From an uncultured Alistipes sp. (GTDB taxonomy: Bacteria > Bacteroidota > Bacteroidia > Bacteroidales > Rikenellaceae), in contig UQDC01000020.1 in the NCBI GenBank assembly GCA_900539755.1, positions 1 to 25,980 on the forward strand: a stretch of DNA of 25,980 bases, given 5' to 3'. Positions within the stretch are counted from its first letter, which is position 1. Every line of letters starts with the position of its first letter. The position numbers and the translations under genes were made by a program. The notes under the pieces were generated by a model, which did no database searches, was not told where the DNA came from, and worked only from the letters and a program-made list of their open reading frames with translations. This document shows, piece after piece, positions 8,326-16,924 of the stretch.

Positions 8326-8460
8326 TCAGGTCTCCTTATGCCGAATAAACTTTAGAACTCCACCACGGTCTATGACTAATTGGGAATCATCTGTGTACAA
8401 TAATGCAGGGTTTATCACTATAGAACCACATCCGATGTGCCCCACTGCATAGCTTTTCAA
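8326..8460 (-). pseudogene. Short open frame, possible remnant of a left-handed beta-helix acyltransferase
   Basis: Between the beta-lactamase and the dehydrogenase stop codon, the minus strand reads about 44 codons without a stop. The translation includes VGHIGCGSIVINPALLY and SQLVIDRGGVLKF. The IG.GS.VI and LVIDRG pattern loosely recalls the hexapeptide repeat of sugar acyltransferases. There is no ATG in frame, only TTG at 8460 or GTG at 8445, and both ends are truncated relative to any such enzyme. It could equally be chance. Confidence 0.15.
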
Positions 8461-8485
8461 TCGAATAACAAGGACAGCAATACGA

Positions 8486-10039
8486 TCACTTCACATAATC
8501 AGCTACCCGTTCCGCACAACGTTCGCCATCCATAGCTGCAGAGATGATACCACCAGCATAACCGGCCCCCTCTCCCGCAGGAAAGAGCCCTCGAATTTGA
8601 GGGTGCATGAGTGTGTCTGGATCACGCGGAATCCGCACTGGCGAGGAGGTGCGCGACTCCACCCCCACAATCAACGCCTCATTGGTCACAAAGCCGTGCA
8701 TTTTACGATCGAAAGCGGCAAAACCACCCCGCAATGCATCGGAGATAAAGCCAGGCAGCCAACGGTGTGCTTCTGTCGGCACCACACCCGGAACATACGA
8801 GCAACGAGGCAACGATTTAGAGGCTTTCCCTCGGACAAAATCAGCCAAACGCTGTCCCGGAGCCACTTGACGATCCTCAACCTGAGCATACGCCAACTCC
8901 TCGAGCTGTTGTTGAAATCGCAATCCGGCCAAAGCTCCGTACTGTTCTGTCAAATGCGCAAAATCCTCCTGCCGAATCTCAGTCACGATGCCGGAATTGG
9001 CAAAGACACTATTACGGCCGGACGGCGACATACCGTTGACCACCGACTCACCGGCCCGTGTCATCGCCGGCACAATAAACCCTCCAGGACACATACAGAA
9101 AGAGTATACTCCACGTCCGTTCACTTGTACCACTAATGAATAGGCTGCTGCTGGCAGATATTCACCTCTTTCGGGCATATGATACTGGATCGAATCGATC
9201 AACTGCTGGGGATGCTCCACACGAACTCCCATCGCAAAAGCTTTGGCTTCGAGTCGGACCCCATCACGATCGAGCAACTCATAAATATCTCGAGCAGAGT
9301 GTCCAGTCGCCAAAATCACTGCTGCACCCTCAACCAAAGTATCGCCCAACCAGACCCCTCGAATCTGCTCATCACGGATCTCCACACCGCTCACTTGAGC
9401 CTCGAAGATGACCTCGCCCCCTGCCGCCATGATGCTTTCGCGCATAGCCGCAATAATACGGGGCAACCGATCGGTACCGATATGAGGGTGCGCATCGTAA
9501 AGAATCGACTCATCTGCACCATGAAATCGAAACACTTCGAGAGCCCGACGGTAATCTCCCCGCTTTTTGGAACGGGTAAAGAGCTTGCCATCCGAGTAGG
9601 TTCCTGCACCACCCTCGCCAAAAGCATAATTGGAATTGGGATCAACAGCGCCATTGCGGTTGATCTGCGCAATATCCCGTTTGCGGGTAGAGACATCGCG
9701 TCCACGCTCCAGCACAATCGGTTTGAATCCCAACTCAATCAGTCTCAACGCTGCAAACAGGCCGGCAGGTCCTGACCCCACCACAACTACCGGAGTCCGA
9801 CCACTAACATCGGGATAGTCGAACCGAATTTCCGGCGGTCGCTGCTCTCCATCGACATAAACTTCAAATCCCAGATTGACCTTGACCGAACGCCCACGGG
9901 CATCGATCGAACGACGTATAATCCGCAACAGTGCTATTCGTGCAGGATCAATATGTAATCGCTGGGCTACCAACGTCGTATGCAAATTGGGGTCCGCAGC
10001 CTGTTTAGGAGTGAGTACGAGCGAAAGTTCTACCGCCAT
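8486..10039 (-). CDS. FAD-dependent dehydrogenase (COG2509-type NAD(FAD)-utilising protein)
   Basis: 517 aa, cytosolic flavoprotein. An N-terminal domain of about 80 residues precedes the Rossmann dinucleotide-binding motif VVVVGSGPAGLFAALRL (GSGPAG 88-93) and the acidic end of the second strand (VLERGRDV). Further motifs are NYAFGEGGAGTYSDGKL, ILATGHSARD, SFCMCPGGF and the C-terminal FPAGEGAGYAGGI, which are characteristic of this uncharacterised family. The redox substrate is unknown. The frame is open upstream to 10171, but MAVELSLVL at 10039 is preferred: a TATTTTTG -7 box (minus strand) lies at 10076-10083, between the two possible starts. It is divergent from the mannosyltransferase-like gene. 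Confidence 0.88.
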   Translation of the reverse strand: MAVELSLVLTPKQAADPNLHTTLVAQRLHIDPARIALLRIIRRSIDARGRSVKVNLGFEVYVDGEQRPPEIRFDYPDVSGRTPVVVVGSGPAGLFAALRLIELGFKPIVLERGRDVSTRKRDIAQINRNGAVDPNSNYAFGEGGAGTYSDGKLFTRSKKRGDYRRALEVFRFHGADESILYDAHPHIGTDRLPRIIAAMRESIMAAGGEVIFEAQVSGVEIRDEQIRGVWLGDTLVEGAAVILATGHSARDIYELLDRDGVRLEAKAFAMGVRVEHPQQLIDSIQYHMPERGEYLPAAAYSLVVQVNGRGVYSFCMCPGGFIVPAMTRAGESVVNGMSPSGRNSVFANSGIVTEIRQEDFAHLTEQYGALAGLRFQQQLEELAYAQVEDRQVAPGQRLADFVRGKASKSLPRCSYVPGVVPTEAHRWLPGFISDALRGGFAAFDRKMHGFVTNEALIVGVESRTSSPVRIPRDPDTLMHPQIRGLFPAGEGAGYAGGIISAAMDGERCAERVADYVK

Positions 10040-10075
10040 TTTCGGAATAATCGGATAAAAAAGAGATTTTTCGGT

Positions 10076-10092
10076 CAAAAATACTAATTTTG
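10076..10092. promoter_or_regulatory. Divergent -7 elements for the dehydrogenase and mannosyltransferase-like genes
   Basis: On the minus strand 10076-10083 reads TATTTTTG; on the plus strand 10085-10092 reads TAATTTTG. Both match TAnnTTTG and are separated by one base. No convincing -33 TTTG was found for either. If both are used, polymerases for the two genes would compete for the same site. Confidence 0.45.
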
Positions 10093-10201
10093 TTTTAAGA
10101 ACGAGTATGCCTACCCGGTGCTGCTTGCTCGCCCCATACAGGATCACCCGCTTTGTACCGTTTGGGAACAACGCATAGCGGCATCTAAAACCTTGGAACA
10201 G

Positions 10202-10924
10202 ATGAAAAATCTAATTATCATCCCGACCTACAACGAATTGGACAACATCCGTCCGATGATCGACAAAGTATTTTCATTACCTGAAAAATTCGATCTGCTG
10301 GTGATCGATGACGGATCTCCCGACGGGACTGCCGCCATTGTCAAAGAGAAACAGCAACAATACCCCGGCCAACTGCATCTGATCGAGCGCAGTGGCAAAT
10401 TGGGATTGGGAACGGCCTATCTGACCGGATTCCAATGGGCACTCGACAACGGATATGACTACGTTTTCGAAATGGACTGCGACTTTTCGCACAACCCAGA
10501 CGATTTGGTTCGCCTGCTCAAAGCTGCTTTGGACGGTTCGGATCTGGTGATCGGATCACGCTACATCACCGGTGTCAACGTGGTTAACTGGCCGATGAAA
10601 CGTGTGCTGCTCTCTTACTATGCCTCTGCATATGTACGCATCGTTACAGGCATGCCGGTTCGTGATGCAACAGCAGGTTTCGTCTGCTATTCGGCCAATC
10701 TGCTGCGCAAAATTGACCTGAGTAAAATCCGCATGAAAGGATACGGTTTCCAAATTGAGATGAAATATACCGCATGGAAACTCAAAGCCAAAGTGACCGA
10801 AGTGCCGATTATCTTTACTGAACGCACTTTCGGAGCATCGAAGATGAGCAAAGGTATTTTCCGTGAAGCTCTTTTCGGTGTAATGGGGCTTCGTTTCCGC
10901 AAAATCACCCCTCGTAACGTGTAA
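10202..10924 (+). CDS. Polyprenol-phosphate mannosyltransferase-like GT2 glycosyltransferase
   Basis: 240 aa, family GT2 with a GT-A fold. Such enzymes transfer mannose (or glucose) from a nucleotide sugar to polyprenyl phosphate at the cytosolic face of the inner membrane, giving donors for cell-envelope glycosylation. Visible motifs: IIPTYNELDNI (6-16), IDDGSPDGT (35-43), GLGTAYLTGF, and MDCDFSHNPDDL containing the DxD metal site (D92, D94). GSRYITG and NWPMKR..LSYYASAY are typical of the Dpm1-like soluble form. There is no C-terminal membrane domain, unlike GtrB or the longer actinobacterial enzymes. The start is the ATG at 10202, not the upstream TTG, because the family begins MKNLIIIPTYNE and the -7 box at 10085-10092 lies upstream. 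Confidence 0.88.
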   Translation: MKNLIIIPTYNELDNIRPMIDKVFSLPEKFDLLVIDDGSPDGTAAIVKEKQQQYPGQLHLIERSGKLGLGTAYLTGFQWALDNGYDYVFEMDCDFSHNPDDLVRLLKAALDGSDLVIGSRYITGVNVVNWPMKRVLLSYYASAYVRIVTGMPVRDATAGFVCYSANLLRKIDLSKIRMKGYGFQIEMKYTAWKLKAKVTEVPIIFTERTFGASKMSKGIFREALFGVMGLRFRKITPRNV

Positions 10925-11219
10925 TTAACAGGCAATCTCTAAAACAGGCGCCTGCGCTGAATCCATCGGAATATCTATTGGATTATTAAGCGGTTTTTAT
11001 TAGCCAGTTTTATGGCATAATAAAGTCTTGTTTTCATTTGAGATCGAAACATCTCAAATAAAATTTAGATTGGTGAGGGAACTAATACGGTAAGGGCTAC
11101 AGTGCATGTACCTTGCACCCTGTCACTCATGCGGGCAGTTTGACGCTTTCCTTTCACATAAAACGGGCAAAAGTTAAGAGGTATTTAAACTTTCATCTCC
11201 TTTATTGCATACTCTTTCC
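10925..11219. other. Leader region before dihydroorotase with inverted repeats
   Basis: No gene seen. ATTTGAGAT (11036-11044) and ATCTCAAAT (11051-11059) form a 9-bp inverted repeat with a 6-nt loop. Near 11100-11130, ACAGTGCA and TGCACCCTGT can pair with a two-base bulge. Neither has a T-run. Either could be an operator or a leader structure acting on the downstream pyrimidine gene, but I recognise no known riboswitch. Confidence 0.35.
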
Positions 11220-12578
11220 ATGAGCAGAATCGTTATCGACAACGGCACGCTGGTAAATGAAGGCAGCCAATTTCAAGGATATATCATCATTGAAAACGAC
11301 CGAATCACCCATATCGGTCAAGGGCGGTATTCAGCCCAAAACAGCGATTGCCAGACTTCTGTTCCTACCCGCATCATAGATGCCACGGGCAAATTGGTTC
11401 TACCGGGTGTCATTGACGATCAGGTGCACTTCCGGGAACCGGGCATGACCCACAAAGCCGATATCCGCAGCGAATCTGCTACCGCTGTATGTGGAGGTGT
11501 CACCTCCTACATGGAGATGCCCAACACCAACCCGCCGACAGTCAATGCTCAACGATTAGAGGAAAAGTTTGCCCGCGCGGCCGAAGTCTCTCCGGCCAAC
11601 TACTCATTCTATTTCGGAGCCACCAACGATAACATCGACGAAATTCATCGTCTCGACCCTCGCCATGTCTGCGGCATTAAAGTCTTTATGGGATCATCGA
11701 CTGGAAACCTGTTGGTGGACAAAGACGTTGCATTGGCCAAACTCTTCGCTGAGTCACCGATTCTGATCGCCACCCATTGCGAAGATGAGACAACCATCCG
11801 TACGAACACACAACACTATAGGGAGTTATATGGAGATCAAGCTACTGCCGCACTGCATCCTTTGATCCGCAGTGCCGAAGCGTGCTACCGTTCGAGTGCA
11901 AAAGCTGTAGAGTTGGCAGATCGTTATGGCACAAATCTGCACATTCTGCATTTGAGCACAGCCCGCGAATTGACCCTTTTCGACAACAAACCGTTGGCTG
12001 ATAAGAAGATTACCAACGAAGTTTGTGTGCACCATCTGTGGTTCACTGATGCCGATTATGCCGCCAAAGGAAATCTGATTAAATGGAATCCAGCGGTCAA
12101 AGGTGCGGCCGATCGCGATGCACTACGCGCGGGTATCCTGGATGGCCGGGTAGATATTGTAGCAACCGATCATGCCCCCCACACACTCGATGAAAAATTG
12201 CAACCCTTTTGGAGCGCTCCGTCCGGAGGCCCGTTGGTACAACACTCGTTAGTGGCTATGCTCGAATTGAGCAAGCAGGGGATCTTCCCGATCGAAAAGG
12301 TAGTCGAAAAGATGTGTCATGCCCCGGCCATTCGGTTCGCCATACATCAACGTGGCTTTTTGCGCGAGGGGTACTATGCCGATATTGTCATTGTCGATCC
12401 CCACAAATCGTGGCAAGTTGCACGTGAAAATATCCGGTCAAAATGCGGTTGGTCTCCTTTTGAAGGCACGGAGTTTTCACATTGTGTCACCCACACAATC
12501 GTCAACGGTCACATTGCCTACGAAAATGGCGAGTTAAGCGACTCGCTACATAGCCGCGCACTTGAGTTCGACCGATAA
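11220..12578 (+). CDS. pyrC: Dihydroorotase (class I amidohydrolase)
   Basis: 452 aa. Catalyses reversible cyclisation of carbamoyl aspartate to dihydroorotate, the third step of pyrimidine synthesis, in the cytosol. Amidohydrolase-fold features: DDQVHFREPGMTHKADI (66-82), the carboxylated lysine K154 in CGIKVFMGSSTG, H186 in ATHCED, H244 in LHILHLSTARE, and D317 in VATDHAPHT. The usual HxH at the start of the barrel reads Q68-V-H70, so one canonical metal ligand is replaced by Gln (codon CAG, 11421-11423). I have a memory, not verified, of the same QVH in other Bacteroidota dihydroorotases. A hydantoinase-like amidohydrolase is the alternative, but the FREPG.THK signature favours dihydroorotase. 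The ATG at 11220 was chosen over an in-frame TTG five codons upstream. Confidence 0.87.
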   Translation: MSRIVIDNGTLVNEGSQFQGYIIIENDRITHIGQGRYSAQNSDCQTSVPTRIIDATGKLVLPGVIDDQVHFREPGMTHKADIRSESATAVCGGVTSYMEMPNTNPPTVNAQRLEEKFARAAEVSPANYSFYFGATNDNIDEIHRLDPRHVCGIKVFMGSSTGNLLVDKDVALAKLFAESPILIATHCEDETTIRTNTQHYRELYGDQATAALHPLIRSAEACYRSSAKAVELADRYGTNLHILHLSTARELTLFDNKPLADKKITNEVCVHHLWFTDADYAAKGNLIKWNPAVKGAADRDALRAGILDGRVDIVATDHAPHTLDEKLQPFWSAPSGGPLVQHSLVAMLELSKQGIFPIEKVVEKMCHAPAIRFAIHQRGFLREGYYADIVIVDPHKSWQVARENIRSKCGWSPFEGTEFSHCVTHTIVNGHIAYENGELSDSLHSRALEFDR

Positions 12579-12650
12579 TCCGACGACGTGTTCTGATACA
12601 CATCCTCCATTGATATTACGCTCTCATCCTATTGCCAGGATTGTTGTATC

Positions 12651-12698
12651 GCGAGAAGACAGCTCAACTTGTTTATTTATGTAAGGCTAGCTTCTCGT
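12651..12698. other. Imperfect hairpin downstream of dihydroorotase
   Basis: CGAGAAG (12652-12658) pairs with CTTCTCG (12691-12697); inside, AGC (12661-12663) can pair with GCT (12686-12688). The loop is about 22 nt and there is no T-run. Its role is unclear; a TATTTTTG -7-like box follows at 12707-12714. Confidence 0.3.
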
Positions 12699-12706
12699 TG
12701 CATCCC

Positions 12707-12714
12707 TATTTTTG
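12707..12714 (+). promoter_or_regulatory. -7 element before the DUF4153 gene
   Basis: TATTTTTG matches TAnnTTTG, 45 nt upstream of the ATG at 12760. No clear -33 TTTG at the right distance. Confidence 0.4.
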
Positions 12715-12759
12715 CACTTTGGTGAACAGCAACCTCCCATTCCATAAAACCCTACGATT

Positions 12760-14271
12760 ATGAAAGCGTTGACACAAATCCGGAATTTTTTCATCGAAAA
12801 CGCGAAGACCTTCCGCCTTGCTCCGGTTGAAATGGCTATCGCATGCTACTACTTCATCATCAGCATTTTGGGAGAGCATACCGATATTAAGCCATCTCAA
12901 GATCAAATCATGATCATGCCCTTCGCTTTGATCTTGGCCATCCTATGCAACAAATGGTTCACAACACACAAAAGTCGTATCATTTATTATCTTTCCGGAT
13001 GCGTCGTATTGCCATTTTGGTGGATCAATCTACAAAATTGGGGTCCCGGCAACGTATCCTATTGGATTACTATCACAATCGGTTTGTTAGCTTTATTGAC
13101 TATTCGGCAATACAATGACAACCGGAAATTCATAATCCAGCTGCTACGCTATGTATTGAATGGTGCAGCAGCGCTTATCGTCAGCGGAATAACCTGGATG
13201 CTATTGGAAGCTATCTATGCGTCTTTCATATTTATTTTTGACATCTCGTGGTTGGATCATGTCTCTGATGACATGGCGTCTTTCAGTTTTATATTAGTTC
13301 TCCCCTTGCTTTTCCTCACCTTTAACCGAAAATCCGAGACCTTTGGAACACAAACCTCTAAACTGCTGCAAATATTTCTCGACTGGATTCTCTCACCTGC
13401 GGTCCTGATCTACACCGTTCTGCTGTACCTCTATTTTTTCAAAATTCTGATCAAATGGACATTACCAGAAGGAGGTATCGCCTTTCTCGTCTTTGGTTTC
13501 ATTACCACGGCTGTCGCTGCACAAGCTGGACAAACCCTGTTGACCAAACGATATTACAACTGGTTTTACAACCATTTCAGTCTGATCTCATTACCGGCAT
13601 TGACGATGTTCTGGATCGGTGTAGCCCGCCGCTGCAATGAATATGGACTGACCGAAGATCGCGTATATCTGATCGTCTTTGGTCTGATCATGACCTGCTG
13701 CATGGGACTCTTCCTTATGCGCCGCAGCAGCCATTACCTCTATGTGACTTATACGGCAATCGGGATTCTGGCTCTGTTCACCTACATTCCAGGGCTAACG
13801 CCTCACGATATTGAACAATGGTCACAAAAAAATCGCTCCACAGAATCGGACTGCATAGCCATTAATGCTAACGACTCCAACAACCACTATCTGTATATTA
13901 CGGCAAGCTCCTTCAACGAGAGTGTCGATATTACTGAGTATTCACGGTTGTACCCCATGCATGAATGGTACGAGGACATGGAGGCTGAACCGTACTGGAA
14001 ACAGCACCATGACACGCTTTCTCTCTACGATGGTTCGGGCAAACTGCTTTTCCAAGAGCCCACCGATACTATTCTGGTGCGACAATTAGCCAAAATTGGT
14101 TACAGCCTGTCAGATATCATACCCGCCGATTCACTGGAAAGACATGAAGACGCATTTATTCTCTACCATAGTGAACAAGGGGCGATCCTATTTCAAAGTC
14201 TCGGCATCACTATTAACGATTCAACCGCAAACCTTGTAGTCCACTCTATTGATCTTTATTTAGAAAAATAA
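12760..14271 (+). CDS. DUF4153 domain-containing integral membrane protein
   Basis: 503 aa. The first 355 or so residues contain about ten hydrophobic segments separated by short charged loops. The DUF4153 hallmark region is visible around 210-325: LSPAVLIYTVLLYLYFFKI, KWTLPEGGIAF, and NEYGLTEDRVYLIVFGL. From about 365 to the end the protein is hydrophilic, rich in Tyr, Asp, Glu and Ser, and probably forms a soluble domain outside the membrane; it has no motif I recognise. The function of the family is unknown. It is monocistronic as far as I can see: its neighbours are dihydroorotase 181 nt upstream and a tRNA with its own promoter downstream. Confidence 0.82.
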   Translation: MKALTQIRNFFIENAKTFRLAPVEMAIACYYFIISILGEHTDIKPSQDQIMIMPFALILAILCNKWFTTHKSRIIYYLSGCVVLPFWWINLQNWGPGNVSYWITITIGLLALLTIRQYNDNRKFIIQLLRYVLNGAAALIVSGITWMLLEAIYASFIFIFDISWLDHVSDDMASFSFILVLPLLFLTFNRKSETFGTQTSKLLQIFLDWILSPAVLIYTVLLYLYFFKILIKWTLPEGGIAFLVFGFITTAVAAQAGQTLLTKRYYNWFYNHFSLISLPALTMFWIGVARRCNEYGLTEDRVYLIVFGLIMTCCMGLFLMRRSSHYLYVTYTAIGILALFTYIPGLTPHDIEQWSQKNRSTESDCIAINANDSNNHYLYITASSFNESVDITEYSRLYPMHEWYEDMEAEPYWKQHHDTLSLYDGSGKLLFQEPTDTILVRQLAKIGYSLSDIIPADSLERHEDAFILYHSEQGAILFQSLGITINDSTANLVVHSIDLYLEK

Positions 14272-14491
14272 CGAGCCTGCCTATTAATTAATATGATACA
14301 AATAATAAGAGCAGGTGGAATCTTGACGCTGTCGCAACACAGTGCAATGCACCTCAGGAATGGAGATACTTGCATTGGTTCCCCAAAATAGGATCAGAGA
14401 CCCACTTTGCCATCACGCACTTCCCCATAATAACAGTTCGGCCATATTCCGTAAGCTATTCACTTAACTGTTATAAAATTAGCAAAGATTG

Positions 14492-14523
14492 TTTGCGGTC
14501 TAATAAAAAAAGCGCTATCTTTG
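14492..14523 (+). promoter_or_regulatory. tRNA-Leu promoter (-33 and -7)
   Basis: TTTG at 14492-14495, a 20-nt spacer, then TATCTTTG at 14516-14523. Both boxes match the Bacteroidota consensus. Transcription should begin a few bases before the mature tRNA 5' end at 14536. Confidence 0.75.
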
Positions 14524-14535
14524 CAGCACTTTCGA

Positions 14536-14618
14536 GCGGATATGGCGTAATTGGTAGCCGCGCTAGACTTAGGATCTAGTGCCTTTATGGCGTGGGGGTT
14601 CGAGTCCCTTTATCCGCA
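14536..14618 (+). tRNA. tRNA-Leu, anticodon UAG
   Basis: A class II tRNA of 83 nt. Acceptor arms GCGGATA (14536-14542) and TATCCGC (14611-14617) pair over 7 bp, with discriminator A at 14618, as leucine tRNAs require. The anticodon stem CTAGA/TCTAG encloses CTTAGGA, giving anticodon UAG (14570-14572), which reads CUA and probably other CUN codons. The variable arm GCC-TTTAT-GGC is long, as expected for Leu. The T arm GGGGG-TTCGAGT-CCCTT has two G-U pairs. CCA is not encoded. Confidence 0.96.
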
Positions 14619-14625
14619 CAAAATC

Positions 14626-14652
14626 AACCGCCTTATTTCCAGGCGGTTTTTT
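14626..14652 (+). terminator. Terminator after tRNA-Leu
   Basis: AACCGCCT (14626-14633) pairs with AGGCGGTT (14641-14648) across a 7-nt loop, followed by TTTT. It separates the tRNA transcript from tig. Confidence 0.85.
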
Positions 14653-14706
14653 GTCCGGGAACGGAGCACGAAAGAGATAAAAAATTATAAATAACAAAGA
14701 GTCAAA

Positions 14707-16038
14707 ATGAACATCGTAAGAGAGAATCTGGAAGACGGAACCACCCTGCTCAAAGCAACGGTGGGCGAAGCCGACTACAACGAGGCCGTGGACAAGGCCC
14801 TGCGCACCTATAAACGCAAAGCCAACGTACCGGGATTCCGCCCGGGTATGGTTCCCATGAGCATCATCAATAAGATGTACCGCAAAGGTGTTGTGGCCGA
14901 AGAGGCTTACCGTACTGCTTCCAAAGGTTGCTTCGACTATATTGAAAAGGAAAAACTGACTCTGGTCGGAGACATGATTCCTAGCGACAAACAGCAACCG
15001 CTCGATTTCGACAACGACACCGAATACGAATTCGCATTCGAAGTGGGTATTGCTCCCGAAATCAACATTGCATTGAGCAAAAAGGATAAGGTTAAAAAAT
15101 ATGCGATCGCTATCGAAGATAAAATGCGTGATGGCTATCGTGGCAACTTTACCCGTCGTTTCGGCAAGCTGGTAGATGTTGACAGTGTTGAGACCGAAGA
15201 CGCACTGACCGTTACCTTGGATCAGCCCGAGATGAAGATCGAAGAGGCCTATGTCGGTCTGATCGGCATGAGCGACGCCGCTCGCAAACCGTTCCTCGGC
15301 AAGAAGGTGGGTGACACCATGGAGGTAGATGTAAATGAACTCTATCCCAACCCTGCACAACGCGCAGCTATTCTTCAGGTTAAAGAACCGGAATTGGAAG
15401 GCATCAATCCGAAATTTACGCTGACCATTACCAAGATTCGTCGTTTCACAGAGCCTGAATTGAACGAAGAGTTCTTCAAAATGGCTTTCCCCGAAGGCAA
15501 TGTAAAAACAGCTGAGGAGTTCGCACAGTACATCGATGCACAGATCTTGCGCGATTTGAAACGCGAGGCAGACTACCTGTTCACTTTGGACGTTCGCAAG
15601 TTGCTGCTCGACAAAGCAAACTTGACACTGCCTGCAGCCTTCCTCAAACGCTGGCTTTATACCATCAACGAGGGCAAATTCTCGATGGAAGAGATCGAAA
15701 AGGATTTCGACAAATTCCTCGACATGATGAAATGGAACCTCGTGCAAAAACACTATGTAAACGAATTGAAACTGGAGGTTACCCCAGAAGAGGCAACCGA
15801 AGAGGCCAAAGCAATGGCAGCTCAGCAGTTCGCTTACTACGGTATGAGCCAGGTTGCAGACGATATGCTGGCCAACTATGCTAAGAGCATCCTCGAGAAC
15901 AAAGAGGAGAGCCGCAAGGTGTACGAAAAAATCTTCGAACAGAAGGTTATCGACGCCGTAGTTCCGCAGATTACCGTCAGCGATGCTACCGTAACCGCCG
16001 AAGAGTTCGCCAAATTGGCCGAAGCAGCAGCACAGTAA
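14707..16038 (+). CDS. tig: Trigger factor (ribosome-associated chaperone)
   Basis: 443 aa, near the family length (E. coli 432). It binds the ribosome exit tunnel at uL23 and shields nascent chains. The N-terminal domain carries the ribosome-docking loop VPGFRPGMVP (41-50), a form of the GFRxGxxP signature in which E. coli has Lys at the Met position. The FKBP-like middle domain is recognisable (SVETEDALTVTLDQ, KVGDTMEVDV) but diverged, so prolyl isomerase activity is doubtful. The long helical C-terminal region runs from about 255 on. It heads the tig-clpP-clpX block, a conserved quality-control order, but the strong terminator at 16112-16143 suggests clpP is at least partly expressed on its own. 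Confidence 0.95.
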   Translation: MNIVRENLEDGTTLLKATVGEADYNEAVDKALRTYKRKANVPGFRPGMVPMSIINKMYRKGVVAEEAYRTASKGCFDYIEKEKLTLVGDMIPSDKQQPLDFDNDTEYEFAFEVGIAPEINIALSKKDKVKKYAIAIEDKMRDGYRGNFTRRFGKLVDVDSVETEDALTVTLDQPEMKIEEAYVGLIGMSDAARKPFLGKKVGDTMEVDVNELYPNPAQRAAILQVKEPELEGINPKFTLTITKIRRFTEPELNEEFFKMAFPEGNVKTAEEFAQYIDAQILRDLKREADYLFTLDVRKLLLDKANLTLPAAFLKRWLYTINEGKFSMEEIEKDFDKFLDMMKWNLVQKHYVNELKLEVTPEEATEEAKAMAAQQFAYYGMSQVADDMLANYAKSILENKEESRKVYEKIFEQKVIDAVVPQITVSDATVTAEEFAKLAEAAAQ

Positions 16039-16111
16039 TCCTGTGGGATCGGGTCGTCGGATATAGGATCTCAACCTTTCCGCGATCGACCGATCATTAA
16101 GAAATAAACAG

Positions 16112-16143
16112 AGGCCGCAGGATATTGATTCCTGCGGCCTTTT
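16112..16143 (+). terminator. Terminator between tig and clpP
   Basis: AGGCCGCAGG (16112-16121) pairs perfectly with CCTGCGGCCT (16131-16140) across a 9-nt loop, followed by TTTTC. Confidence 0.88.
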
Positions 16144-16230
16144 CAATCTTTTCAACAGAGATTCTTTTCAGTTATAAAAGGAGACTGTCGGAGATCTCGA
16201 GACCAACAGTTTCACCATTTCGCTACGACC

Positions 16231-16911
16231 ATGAATGAATTTGAGAAATACGCAATCAAACATGCCGGCATCAGCAGTTTGAAATTGCACAACTTCCGTT
16301 CGATCAGCAACGAATATATTTCACCTACCATCATTGAAGAGCGCCAGTTGAATGTCGCTACGATGGATGTCTTCTCCCGCTTGATGATGGATCGCATCAT
16401 CTTTTTGGGAGTACCCATCAACGATGATGCAGCCAATATCATTCAGGCGCAGTTGCTGTTTCTCGAATCGACCGAACCCGAAAAAGACATTCAAATCTAT
16501 ATCAACTCTCCGGGAGGATCTGTTACGGCAGGACTGGGTATCTACGACACAATGCAACTGATCAGTTCGGACGTAGCCACCATTTGTACCGGCTTGGCTG
16601 CCAGCATGGCTGCCATCTTGCTGACAGCCGGTGCAGCAGGTAAACGCTCTGCACTGCCCCACTCTCGCGTCATGATCCACCAACCCCTGGGTGGTGTACA
16701 GGGTCAAGCCTCCGACATTGAAATTACGGCCAAACAGATTTTACGCACCAAACAGGAGCTCTACGAAATTCTCTCCGAGCATTCTGGCGTAGATATCAAA
16801 AAAATCGAACAGGACGCAGATCGTGACTACTGGATGACCGCCTCTGAGGCCAAAGATTATGGTCTGATTGATGAGGTTTTAGTTAAGCGTAAAACTGCAA
16901 AACAGAAATAA
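16231..16911 (+). CDS. clpP: ATP-dependent Clp protease proteolytic subunit
   Basis: 226 aa serine peptidase forming the 14-mer proteolytic chamber; partner of ClpX. The catalytic triad is S125 (GLAASMAAI), H150 (MIHQPLGG) and D199 (DADRDYWMTA); the S-to-D spacing of 74 matches E. coli (S97, D171). The N-terminus is about 25-30 residues longer than mature E. coli ClpP, as I recall for Bacteroidales ClpP, and may include a propeptide. The start is the ATG at 16231; MDVFSRLMM at residue 45 would be a shorter alternative. It is followed 64 nt later by clpX, with a 15-bp hairpin in the gap. Confidence 0.97.
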   Translation: MNEFEKYAIKHAGISSLKLHNFRSISNEYISPTIIEERQLNVATMDVFSRLMMDRIIFLGVPINDDAANIIQAQLLFLESTEPEKDIQIYINSPGGSVTAGLGIYDTMQLISSDVATICTGLAASMAAILLTAGAAGKRSALPHSRVMIHQPLGGVQGQASDIEITAKQILRTKQELYEILSEHSGVDIKKIEQDADRDYWMTASEAKDYGLIDEVLVKRKTAKQK

Positions 16912-16924
16912 AATTACACATTAT

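Noticed and set aside
14569..16155. A 528-codon open frame antisense to trigger factor, the longest minus-strand frame in the region
   Set aside because: It is the complement of tig, also overlaps the tRNA, and its translation is rich in Phe, Leu, Cys and His as expected from an antisense frame of a Glu/Lys-rich gene. The sense frame carries clear trigger factor motifs.
16185..16206. Palindromes GAGATCTC and TCTCGAGA before clpP as an operator
   Set aside because: Short overlapping palindromes of this kind are frequent; no symmetric longer site or promoter boxes are positioned around them.
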